DNA of 64,000 bases from Strigamia acuminata (lineage: Eukaryota > Arthropoda > Chilopoda > Geophilomorpha > Linotaeniidae): NCBI GenBank assembly GCA_949358305.1, contig OX442317.1:8002186-8066185 (forward strand), read 5' to 3'. Positions 33,175-42,172 of this stretch are shown piece by piece. Every line of letters begins with the position of its first letter. Position 1 is the first letter of the stretch. Both the position numbers and the translations under genes were made by a program. The notes under the pieces were generated by a model. The model saw nothing but the letters and a program-made list of their open reading frames with translations, was not told the DNA's origin and did not search any database.

Positions 33175-36100
33175 TCACTTCTCGATTCGGAAAACTGACT
33201 CCGGAGTTGGAGCTTCGCTTTCGGAAACCGAAAATTTTGGCAGATGCTGGGTTGGTCCCGAGGTGGCGCCATTGTTGACATGGAGCCAGACTTCTTTGAT
33301 GAACTTGGTCCTCGGGAATACTCGGTCATAATCGATGTCATATTTTTCGCGGGATCCGGTGGGTGGTCTCCGCACCGCAACTAGTCGTTGATGCTGAATT
33401 ATGCGTTTAGGCTCTCTGACAGCATTCTCGAGCCACTTCAATGCCTCATGGCATAACGTCGCATTATAGATAAGTAGAGTTCGCGCGTATTCGGGGAATC
33501 TCAGACCTGGATACAACTGTTTTATTTTCCTGTAGTCTTGGTTTGGATTCTTTTTCGTCCCTTTAGTGGCTGCCGAACTTCTGCCAGACGCTGTTTTTTG
33601 CGAGCTTCCACTAGCTCTATTTAAGGGCTCATTCCCTTCGACATCAAACATCTCAGTATCGGTGGTCAATTTCAACTCAACATCGGATTCTGGAGCTATT
33701 GCTTTTTTGGTTGGCTGGTGGCTCGGCGTGGCAGTCATAAAGACTGTGGGCACCGCCCCTCCCGCTGCTGGTGGGTCAGCCACTTGCTGCGCACACGTCC
33801 CAAAATTCCGTTGCAGTTGCAAACTCTGTCTTCTCAGAATCCATTCGCCCCGCAGTCTCAGCATGCACTGCCCCGATGTTTCTCCCGTTTTAAAAACTTC
33901 TCGTTCCAATTGGGCCCGGATGACAGGTGGGTCTCCCAATACTGTTTTCCAGCTGTCGAGCAACTCAGGTGGGATGCCCATTGCTGACGTCCATAGGAAA
34001 CTTGTGGCGATCAGCGATGCTTCGACCGCTTGGAAAACTCCTGGAAACAAAAGTCTTATTAATGCCACTGACATTTGCACTTCGAACCAAGCTAGCCATT
34101 CTTTGGTTCTCAATTCGGTGGGTTGGGCGACGAAGGCTTGAGCGCATCTCCGTCGTTCATTTAGTGATTCTGCTAATTGGGCTTGCTGGTACTCATCCAT
34201 TGTCGGGGTCAGAAGTCCTTGGTTACATAATGGAAATTTCAGATACATTGTCCACAGCTGTCGATAGTATCTATCGAAATCTTCGGCTAATTTGACTGAT
34301 GGGTCTATCGTGTACATCACGGTGGCTACTGATGGAATTGGCAGTGATAAGTCCGTTTGGGGAATTGGTTCCGTAATTGGCTGCAAGTGAGGGTGAGGCA
34401 CCCCCAAGGCGGCACTTGGCGTAGCTTTTGGTTGTACCTTCCTTGGATCTCGCATCCTCGGGCGCAGTATTCGCGATGGTCCTTTTTTTCGCGCTGGTTC
34501 CCTTGCCCTTTTCTCCCATGCCTGGGCTAAGGCCTCGTCAAGAGTCGGCAACTCTCGGCAGCTGGAAATCTCCGGTGATGACACTCGCGGCGTTGGCGTT
34601 GGTGGGCACGTGGTTGGAGTCCAGGTAATAGGAGTGTGCGCACTCCGTGGTGGTGTCTTTGGCGCCTGGTCCGGTCTTGGAGGGGTGGCCAGCGATGGTT
34701 TCTGTACTTCCTGCTGTCTTGGCGGGGTAGTAGGTGGTGTTCGTGGCCCTCTTTTGTTGGTTTCACCTCCCTGTTGTTTTTCAATGTCGTGTATGATTGT
34801 CGCTGTTGGCTCCCGTTCCTCCAAAATGCGAACAGTCGTTTCAGCCAATTGCTGCTCTTCCTCCGACTCAGGCGATGGCGAACGTTGACACTCGTCCATT
34901 ACCACGTATTGATCTAGCTCCATCTCATGTGCCGTCAAATACTCGTCCGACGAACTTCTGCGAATTTGCACCTGTAGTGTCTCATCTTTACTTGCCGAAA
35001 TTGTCACTTTTCTTGCTGGGCGCATTTCTGAATAGCGGTGTGACGACCGTGGGCGCTTCTTTGTCCGCTCAATTCGATTTCCTTCGGCCGACGGACGCTT
35101 CTCTGTTGCTCGGTGGTGTCTAGGTACGTATTCTTGCTCTGTCGTTTCGTGTCGCCTCGAATTCCTTTTCGGACTTATTTCCGAGCTTCGTTGATGCCTC
35201 TTTACTTCCCTCTCTGAATCTTTGTCTGTTCGACTTAATCTTTTCTCCATTTGCGTTTGACGAGAGAAATATTGCCGTCTTGGACTTTTACTCCTTCGTC
35301 GGGGACTTTCTTTTCTATCTCGACTTTGACATCTTCTCGGACTTATTTCCGCACTTCTGTACTCTTTTCGCCTAGATCTGAATTCCCTGGTATAATATTT
35401 TGGGCTGATTCTTCGAGGAGGAGTTGTCCTTTTGTGTCTCTCACTCCTGGAGTAACGAAGGGCTCCTCGTGATCTGGCTTCTCTTCCTCGCCGTTTGGTT
35501 TCCTCTTCTTCCGTTCTGACACATTTCAGAAACTCCACTTCCTCGTGCAATTCCTTCACCGTTTCTTCTGCCGCCTGCTCTAATGCTGCCTCCCACTCGT
35601 CCTGCTCCTGCCGCTGTTGTTTGGCGTACACGAGCGGTCCAAAATCCTCGGCTTGCGGCTCACCTTCTAAATTGAGCGGTGTGATGTTTTGGCCAATGAG
35701 TCCCGTCATATGGAGTTGGTGCATCTTGTACTGACTCTTTATGAAGTATGGCGGCTCTTTATCTAACTCCGGGGAAGGCAATAAGGCCTGAGCTTCGAGG
35801 TAAGCTGTCTTCTCCTCCATATATTTAGCCGCTACTTCTGGTGCTCCGGCTTTCAGCTTTGCCATCACCTCTTCCACGAATTTAAATTTGTTTGTCGCAG
35901 GATTCTGGTATATTTTGAGATCGGCTGCTTCCTCCTCTTCTATTGGATATTCGTCCCCTATCATCTGGTTCCAAATTGGGCCATGTGTGTCCTCTGTAAT
36001 TGGGATCTGTCTCAAAACTTCGTGGAAACATGTTTTGAATCCTTTAAATAGTCGTTTCGTCGTTCCCCAAAATCTTTGGATGGCTGTTGTGAAGGCTTTG

Positions 36101-36222
36101 CGTGCTTGAAATGCTGTAAAACCTCTCTTGACGAATTCTCTCTTGTATCTGTATGGAATTCTCCCTCGATGGATATTCCTTGGCAATCTAGCCGCTCTCG
36201 AAATTCTTCCCCACGACGCCAT
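33175..36222 (-). CDS. Third retrotransposon ORF, RS-domain protein, 1,015 residues (copy 1)
   Basis: Starts at an ATG in AGCTATGG context (minus strand, 36222) and ends 30 bp before the polypurine tract. Basic N-terminus (residues 1-60), an acidic-helical part, then a long Arg/Ser and Ser-Pro-rich domain (about residues 255-400) with SPRRRSKSPRR and RRISPK. A Pro/Thr-rich linker (PPTTPPRQQ, about 490-560) is followed by a more globular C-terminal region with DRYYRQLWTMYLKFPLC, WLAWFEVQMSVALIRLLFPG and LYPGLRFPEYARTLLIYNA. No signal peptide, membrane helix or furin-like site, so it is not a typical Env. RS domains in cellular proteins recruit splicing factors and nuclear import receptors; that role here is inference. 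It may be made from a spliced RNA: a TTTTACATAG acceptor-like site lies 12 bases before the ATG. I recognise no family. Confidence 0.9.
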   Translation of the reverse strand: MASWGRISRAARLPRNIHRGRIPYRYKREFVKRGFTAFQARKAFTTAIQRFWGTTKRLFKGFKTCFHEVLRQIPITEDTHGPIWNQMIGDEYPIEEEEAADLKIYQNPATNKFKFVEEVMAKLKAGAPEVAAKYMEEKTAYLEAQALLPSPELDKEPPYFIKSQYKMHQLHMTGLIGQNITPLNLEGEPQAEDFGPLVYAKQQRQEQDEWEAALEQAAEETVKELHEEVEFLKCVRTEEEETKRRGREARSRGALRYSRSERHKRTTPPRRISPKYYTREFRSRRKEYRSAEISPRRCQSRDRKESPRRRSKSPRRQYFSRQTQMEKRLSRTDKDSEREVKRHQRSSEISPKRNSRRHETTEQEYVPRHHRATEKRPSAEGNRIERTKKRPRSSHRYSEMRPARKVTISASKDETLQVQIRRSSSDEYLTAHEMELDQYVVMDECQRSPSPESEEEQQLAETTVRILEEREPTATIIHDIEKQQGGETNKRGPRTPPTTPPRQQEVQKPSLATPPRPDQAPKTPPRSAHTPITWTPTTCPPTPTPRVSSPEISSCRELPTLDEALAQAWEKRAREPARKKGPSRILRPRMRDPRKVQPKATPSAALGVPHPHLQPITEPIPQTDLSLPIPSVATVMYTIDPSVKLAEDFDRYYRQLWTMYLKFPLCNQGLLTPTMDEYQQAQLAESLNERRRCAQAFVAQPTELRTKEWLAWFEVQMSVALIRLLFPGVFQAVEASLIATSFLWTSAMGIPPELLDSWKTVLGDPPVIRAQLEREVFKTGETSGQCMLRLRGEWILRRQSLQLQRNFGTCAQQVADPPAAGGAVPTVFMTATPSHQPTKKAIAPESDVELKLTTDTEMFDVEGNEPLNRASGSSQKTASGRSSAATKGTKKNPNQDYRKIKQLYPGLRFPEYARTLLIYNATLCHEALKWLENAVREPKRIIQHQRLVAVRRPPTGSREKYDIDYDRVFPRTKFIKEVWLHVNNGATSGPTQHLPKFSVSESEAPTPESVFRIEK

Positions 36223-36967
36223 AGCTTCTTGGGTCTATGTAAAACATTATTAAATTCAATTTTTCTCTTAAATTCATTGTATTTTTATCTTTCTCTGATG
36301 TGTGTGTTATTTTTGCGTGTTTATCTTGATTTTGAGTTTTCATTATTCTAAATTTTCTCACAAGATGGCGCTCCGTGCTACTTTTTGCGATAGGAGTCCT
36401 TCTTATGCCACTCTTTTGTAATTTTGGCGAATAACTTAGTACTTTCGTCATATAAAACCAGTTATTTAAGTGATAGCTAATTTTATTCTAACTTATTTCA
36501 AGACATTCGACTCCTTTTCATTTTAAATCGCGATTTCGCCGAGCTTGTCACGTTGTAATGACATATTTCGTTCCGTCATTTCCACGATTACTTTAAACGC
36601 TTTCAAATAACACACCCGATGAGAGAAATACTTCCTTATCCATTTATATTTTCGACACATTTCGATTTTACTACCTCACTGTGTTCCCGTCTTTTCGGTG
36701 GTGGTGATTTCCGTGGTTCGAACATCTTGAGATGAACTTCCGCTCAATCGGACCCTTCTTTCACTTGGCTGCACACTCTTCTTCGTTTTTTGGTCGTTTT
36801 TCCCTCTTATTCTTGCTGACTGTTGTCGTTAAAATCCGGGATGACTTTCTTAAACTTGCTATTGTTTTGATGTCAAGTTACCAAGTGAGATTCGCCTCGA
36901 CCAATCACGTTCGAGCTGCGACGTCGTCCACTTCCGGACTCCCGAGTGACGTCGCTACCTTCTATTT
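36223..36967 (-). other. Gap between pol and the third ORF (copy 1)
   Basis: About 745 bp with no long frame on the coding strand. It is richer in T on the + strand and has no LTR-like ends. It could hold the promoter or splice acceptor for the third ORF. Confidence 0.5.
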
Positions 36968-39900
36968 TTAGAGGTAGTCTGGAGGCTTAATCCTCCCCCT
37001 ATCTCGAAGTGAATATTTCTTCAAGATAGCTTTTTTCTTGATTTTTCCTGGTTGTTTTTCACGCAAATCTTGATAAAATTTCTTTATTTTCTTCTTTTCT
37101 ACCACTCCTCCCCTCTTTTTAGAAAAAGACGCAACTTGTTCATCTGTTTCTAAACTTAAGTTCTGTGGAAAAAGTGGCAAATTTTCTTGCGTGTTGTCAT
37201 TGGAATTCGCATCCAACTCCTCGTCGCTCTCCAAATTGTTATCCTTTTCACCGCTTCTTTGTTTACTTGAAACTTGAGAACTCACGCCCGCTGTGTCTGA
37301 ACCTGACAAATCCTGTAATTCCAGTTGTTGTTGTGATGTTTGTGGATCCTGCAAACTTTGTGTGTTATCCAAAGTGTGAGATCCATGTGCATCTTCTAAA
37401 TTTTGCGAATCTTGCAAACTTTGTGTTTGTTTCAAAGTTTGTGATTCCGCTGAATTACTATTATTCATCCGACTCATTTCAGTGGTCTGCGAATTTTCTG
37501 TCTCCGTATTTTCTTGTGTTTCGGATGTTGTTGGCTCATCAAATAATGTATTAATTATTTTTCCATTCGGATTGCTCTGAGTTTGATCCTTTTCCCAAAT
37601 TTCTTGATTAAATTCCGGGAAATAAGGTGATAATTCGGACATGTGAATGGAGCGAAAGATCTTATTATCTTTTAGCCGTCGCAGCTTCACTGCTCCTCCT
37701 TGGTGGACTTGGATGATCACATATGGTCCGCTCCGCTTGTCGGATAATTTCGCCGAAATCCCTTGTGACGCTTTTGATAATGGGTGATCATCTTTCCATA
37801 CCAAATCATTTGTTTTAAAGTCGTCAAACTTTTTATCCATCTTGTGATTTTGCACTCGTTCGCGCAAGTCGGTTATGTGCGCCATCATATGGTGATATGT
37901 ATCTCTAATTATTTTCTCCAGTCGTTGGATGTAAATATGTGGCTTATTTGGGTCTATTTTTGCAATTCCATCCAAAATCCTTGGATCCCAAGGAATCCTA
38001 AATTCTCTACAGCAATTCAAGTATGCTGGAGAATAATCGCGGCCTGTTGTTGCCGTTGTGCGTATGCTAAACGCAATTTCTCTTAAATATGTGTCCCACC
38101 TTTTGTGAATATCTGTGAAAATTGACAAAATATACTTTAAATCGCGGTTGGTCCTTTCTACCGTGTTGGCCTGCGGATGATATGGCGACGTAAATCGCGG
38201 AGTAATTTTGAATTTTCTACAGAATTCGTGGTATATTCGGGCCTTAAATTGCGGGCCGTTATCTGACACGATTCGGAGCGGGAATCCCCATCCCATACAC
38301 GTGTTGTACAGACAATCCGCTATATCTTGTGCGACGGGGTCGGATAATGGGTAAAGTTCCGGCCATCTGGTGGCTATATCCAAAATTACTAAAATGTAAT
38401 TGTTTCCTTCATCAGTTCTAATCAATGGCCCTACCAAATCTATACTTAGACACTCAAAAGGTGCGTATGGGCCAATCTGTGCTGCTTCCACTCGTGTTTT
38501 AGTCCGAGGTTTACACGCCTGACACCGCGGACAGTGTTTAATAAATCTGGTGGTGTCACGTTTGATTCCGTCCCAGGTATAAATCTGACGCATTCGATAA
38601 AGCGTCCTCGCAATTCCGCAATGGCTTGCGAGTGGGTGGCCGTGCATTTGCCATAACACTCGGAATCTTAGTGATCTCGGTATCACGACCTTCAGGGCTC
38701 GCGAATCCTCGCTTAAATCATCTGACAATGTTGGATGGTACTTTAATAATAAATCCTCTTCTAACATGTGTTTAGTCGCCAAAATGCGATAATTCTTCTT
38801 TTGTAATGGTGTTGTTACGTAAGCTGGGAATTGTTCTGTCTCGAGGTAGTATCGCATTGATTGGCAATGGCGATCCTTTTTCTGATGCTCTATAATTTCT
38901 TCGCGTGTCGGAGGCATGCAGTCGGCTTGCTCCGTGACTTTTGCAATAAATGCTGTCACCATTTCGCATTTGGAAGTCGGCAAATATTGAACTTCTTTAA
39001 TTTCCGGACTTAATTCCGACTCTTCTGCCGGCGCATTATGCATGTAACTCCAATATGCCGTGACTTGCTCGTCTACTAATCGTTCTTCATCCGACTGAGG
39101 TTTTGGCAACTGATTCCAGTTACCCACGACCCATTTTCGTGGTTCTGTCGGGCAGTATTTTAAGTCACCGTCGGCTTCCCCCGTCTCTTCGTTGTCGCAG
39201 ATGAGTTGAATTGGTGCTCTAGACAATGCGTCTGCTAAAGTGTTGGCAGTCCCCTTCAAATATTGGATTGTAAAATTATAAGACATCAGTTCCATCTGCC
39301 AACGAGCAAGACGTCCAGCTGGCTCTTCCAGTCGCATCAACCATTTTAGCGCCTCATGATCCGTCTGCACGACGAAACTTGTGAACTCCAAATATGGTCT
39401 AAATTTTCGGAGCGCCCAAATTACCGCCAAACATTCGAGATCCGTGGCGCCGTAATTAAGTTCTGCCTGTTGCAGACATCTACTGAGGTACACACACGGT
39501 GATTCAATCATCTGTCCATCAATTTCTTTGATCTGCATCAAGGCAGCACCCAATCCTTTCTTACTCGCGTCTGTCCTTACGATGAATGGTTGGTGTAAAT
39601 TTGGCAAGTGCATAGTTTTGGCGTCGGTCAGTAATTGCTTAATGTTATCAAAGGCAACTTGGTGTACTTCCTCCCAAATAAATTCTATCCCCTTCTTCAG
39701 GAGTGGGCGTAGAGGTTCGGCCACCGTGGCCAAATTCTTGAGAAGTCTATGGAAAAAGTTGACCATGCCAAAAAATCGTTGTAACTCTGTCAAATTTTTT
39801 GGCGCTGGAAATTCCTTTATGGCCGCTACTTTGGCTGGGTCTACGCTTAAGCCGTTGATTCCAAGTTTGTACCCTAGAAATTTTAGTTCCTTCCTGCAGA

Positions 39901-42139
39901 ATTTTGACTTTGTTGGATTTACATGCAATCCAGCTTTCTGTAATTTTCCTAAAACTGAATCTAGATGTTTCATGTGTTCTGCGTACGTTTTTGATACGAT
40001 CACAATATCGTCAAGGTAGGCCCAAGCATATTTTCGGAATGCTTCGCCTAATACCTTTTCTATTAGTCGCTGAAAAGTGGTTGGCGCGTTGACCAGCCCG
40101 AAAGGCATGACGTTAAACATCAGTCTGCCTTGAGGACTCCAGAATGCTGTTTTCGGACGGTCTTCTGGTCTCAGATCTATTTGCCAGTATCCTTTTGTTA
40201 GATCAATGGTTGAAACCCATTGAAATTCGCCGAGTTCTCTTAGAATTTCTGTTATTGTCGGCATCTGGGGCGGGTCATACAAAGTGTGTTCATTCAGCGC
40301 TCTGTAATCAATACAGAGACGTGGCTCTGAACCTGGTCTCATTACCAACACAATCCTTGTCGCATAATCGCCTTCTGCAGTTGTTACATAGCCCTTATCA
40401 ATCATTTCTTGGCATAATGTCCACAATATTTCCCTTTTTTGTGGATTCCAAGATTTAAAAGGAACCCTTATTGGTTTGTCCGTATCTAAATTGATGGTGT
40501 GTTGTACCACATGAGTCTTGCCTGGATTTTTACTCAAAATTTTCTCATATTTCTTCAATACATGCTCTAATTGTAAAGCTTCTGTTAGTTGCAGTTTGGC
40601 TTCTTCTATCATGTCATGCAAGCCATTGCCAACTTTCAATCTCGCTTCAAATGCGCAAAAACTACTCTCTTTTCGGAATGTTTTTCGCAATGATTCTGGC
40701 TCTTCCAGTTTCTTCTGCTCATATTTATCCATGATGAATTGTGGCATATATGGTTGTGGCACGTCGATTGTTGAAATAAAGTTCCACTTGCCGTTGAGCG
40801 GATTGGGCTGTATTTTCATTCGTTTCATGGCATCATTGCCAACCAACATGAATTTCATGTCGTGTGGTAACACAAGGAAATACTGTTGCATCATTCCATG
40901 GGTCCAACGAATCATCATCCTTATTGTTCCCATCGGTTGCACTTTTTTATCTGCTGTATTTACAGCCATATTGGCCTTGACGGGCCACACTTCTTTTTCC
41001 AATCCCATCGCCTGAATTAATGGCCATGAAACACAACTACGGTTGGCTCCTGAGTCTAGCATGGCAGCGATGGATCCTTGTTTTGTTTGGAGGTCTATTG
41101 TGGTCATCCCTTCCAAAACATCTTCTTCTGGCAATAATATATTAAAAATTCTGATGCGCGGTCCTTCCGGTTCCAATATTGTCAATTCCTTCAATAATGG
41201 ATCCCATTCCACAGGCTCAGTTGGTGTATCTGTCATCCATGCTGCTAGTGATGGTGTCTCCTCATAGGTCTCTTTTACCTTTGCCCAAAAAATTGTTGCT
41301 TCATTTTCTTGTGTGATTTCCACATTTTTTAGGGCTTCCGTCACTTCTGCTGTGAAATAAGTTCTATTTGTTTCATAAATTTCTTTTATTTTTGGACAAT
41401 TTTCCAACTCTACTGGTGGAAATTTTATTCCTACTATTTGTCCACATTCCATTTCACAAATCATTTCTCCTCTTTTTGGCATTGTGCCAATTGCTTCTGG
41501 TGACGTGAGTGTTACTGGAATAGTTGTGTTTTTTAGTGGTCCATTGTCTTTCAGAATGTTCATTTTTGATGAAGTTTCGGCTTGTTCCAGTTTAGAATCC
41601 GTCACTGGTTTCTGTGTCGGATATCTCATCCCTACGACTTCGCCGTCTTCAAAGTTAAAGACTATTGTCCCTTTTCCACCTTCTAAAGTTCCTATCACTT
41701 TATGTGATTTTTCAGCTAATTCTGATTGCACATATTCTCCAGTTTTGGGGTCTTTGATGAATCGTGCTCCCTTAGGCGCTTGTGCTGTTGGTGGAGTTTC
41801 TTGGGTATTTTCAGTCAAATTCTCGGGTTCCACTGATGTTTTCAATATTAATGAAGTCTCTGATATTTCTCCATCTAATGATCGGTCATTCTGTAAATTT
41901 CCACAATTTTCCGAATTTTCCGGCAGTGTTGTCTGCATGTTTTGCGAATTTTCAGAGTTTTTCAGCAAGTCCTTTGATTCTGATAATGTTTCTGATATTA
42001 ACAGCGTTTCCGTCATGGCTTCATTTATTGGCTGGACCTCCGATAATCCATCCGAATCTTGTACCATTTCGATTGTTAATTCTGATGTTGGTTGGGCTTG
42101 TAGCAGATTTTCCGAAATTTTTGTTGGCGCGAGCTCCAC
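36968..42139 (-). CDS. pol: Pol polyprotein of copy 1 (PR-RT-RH-INT), -1 frame to gag
   Basis: The open frame reaches back into gag, so the protein is made as a Gag-Pol fusion; the GTG at 42139 is only the first possible start. In order: about 350 residues of unusual Glu/Ser/Thr-rich leader; aspartic protease (MLDSGANRS, near residue 361); reverse transcriptase with MPFGLVNAP and AYLDDI (near 705); RNase H (RTDASKKGLGAAL); integrase with HHCC zinc motif (HPLASHCG, HCPRCQAC near 1165-1210), DDE residues in SIDLVG, SDNGPQ and VERTNR; and a GPY/F module (RSGPYVIIQVHQGG, near 1475). The tail is Gln/Ser/Thr-rich, then basic (KKRGGVVEKKKIKK), ending SLRDRGRIKPPDYL. All catalytic residues I could check are present. 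One residue differs from copy 2: Trp here, Arg there, in KREIL(W/R)TLCQ before the RT core (base 40423). Confidence 0.96.
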   Translation of the reverse strand: MELAPTKISENLLQAQPTSELTIEMVQDSDGLSEVQPINEAMTETLLISETLSESKDLLKNSENSQNMQTTLPENSENCGNLQNDRSLDGEISETSLILKTSVEPENLTENTQETPPTAQAPKGARFIKDPKTGEYVQSELAEKSHKVIGTLEGGKGTIVFNFEDGEVVGMRYPTQKPVTDSKLEQAETSSKMNILKDNGPLKNTTIPVTLTSPEAIGTMPKRGEMICEMECGQIVGIKFPPVELENCPKIKEIYETNRTYFTAEVTEALKNVEITQENEATIFWAKVKETYEETPSLAAWMTDTPTEPVEWDPLLKELTILEPEGPRIRIFNILLPEEDVLEGMTTIDLQTKQGSIAAMLDSGANRSCVSWPLIQAMGLEKEVWPVKANMAVNTADKKVQPMGTIRMMIRWTHGMMQQYFLVLPHDMKFMLVGNDAMKRMKIQPNPLNGKWNFISTIDVPQPYMPQFIMDKYEQKKLEEPESLRKTFRKESSFCAFEARLKVGNGLHDMIEEAKLQLTEALQLEHVLKKYEKILSKNPGKTHVVQHTINLDTDKPIRVPFKSWNPQKREILWTLCQEMIDKGYVTTAEGDYATRIVLVMRPGSEPRLCIDYRALNEHTLYDPPQMPTITEILRELGEFQWVSTIDLTKGYWQIDLRPEDRPKTAFWSPQGRLMFNVMPFGLVNAPTTFQRLIEKVLGEAFRKYAWAYLDDIVIVSKTYAEHMKHLDSVLGKLQKAGLHVNPTKSKFCRKELKFLGYKLGINGLSVDPAKVAAIKEFPAPKNLTELQRFFGMVNFFHRLLKNLATVAEPLRPLLKKGIEFIWEEVHQVAFDNIKQLLTDAKTMHLPNLHQPFIVRTDASKKGLGAALMQIKEIDGQMIESPCVYLSRCLQQAELNYGATDLECLAVIWALRKFRPYLEFTSFVVQTDHEALKWLMRLEEPAGRLARWQMELMSYNFTIQYLKGTANTLADALSRAPIQLICDNEETGEADGDLKYCPTEPRKWVVGNWNQLPKPQSDEERLVDEQVTAYWSYMHNAPAEESELSPEIKEVQYLPTSKCEMVTAFIAKVTEQADCMPPTREEIIEHQKKDRHCQSMRYYLETEQFPAYVTTPLQKKNYRILATKHMLEEDLLLKYHPTLSDDLSEDSRALKVVIPRSLRFRVLWQMHGHPLASHCGIARTLYRMRQIYTWDGIKRDTTRFIKHCPRCQACKPRTKTRVEAAQIGPYAPFECLSIDLVGPLIRTDEGNNYILVILDIATRWPELYPLSDPVAQDIADCLYNTCMGWGFPLRIVSDNGPQFKARIYHEFCRKFKITPRFTSPYHPQANTVERTNRDLKYILSIFTDIHKRWDTYLREIAFSIRTTATTGRDYSPAYLNCCREFRIPWDPRILDGIAKIDPNKPHIYIQRLEKIIRDTYHHMMAHITDLRERVQNHKMDKKFDDFKTNDLVWKDDHPLSKASQGISAKLSDKRSGPYVIIQVHQGGAVKLRRLKDNKIFRSIHMSELSPYFPEFNQEIWEKDQTQSNPNGKIINTLFDEPTTSETQENTETENSQTTEMSRMNNSNSAESQTLKQTQSLQDSQNLEDAHGSHTLDNTQSLQDPQTSQQQLELQDLSGSDTAGVSSQVSSKQRSGEKDNNLESDEELDANSNDNTQENLPLFPQNLSLETDEQVASFSKKRGGVVEKKKIKKFYQDLREKQPGKIKKKAILKKYSLRDRGRIKPPDYL
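37107..37122 (-). other. Second, internal copy of the polypurine tract (copy 1)
   Basis: CTAAAAAGAGGGGAGG recurs inside pol (encoding KKRGG), identical to the tract at the 3' LTR including the flanking CT. It may act as a central polypurine tract or mark an old recombination. Confidence 0.7.
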
Positions 42140-42172
42140 TGCTTTTATTGAGCCCGCGCGTTCAAGTTTTTT
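42116..42172 (-). promoter_or_regulatory. -1 ribosomal frameshift signal, gag to pol (copy 1)
   Basis: Slippery heptamer A AAA AAC at 42172-42166 in the correct gag phase (ACA AAA AAC). A 6-nt spacer (TTGAAC) follows, then a 10-bp stem GCGCGGGCTC / GAGCTCGCGC with one G-U pair. The gag stop codon lies in the 13-nt loop. Slipping back by one base enters the pol frame exactly. Confidence 0.92.

Noticed and set aside
33175-36222. Third ORF as a retroviral-type envelope
   Set aside because: No signal peptide, membrane segment, cleavage site or cysteine pattern. It is dominated by Arg/Ser and Pro-rich segments.
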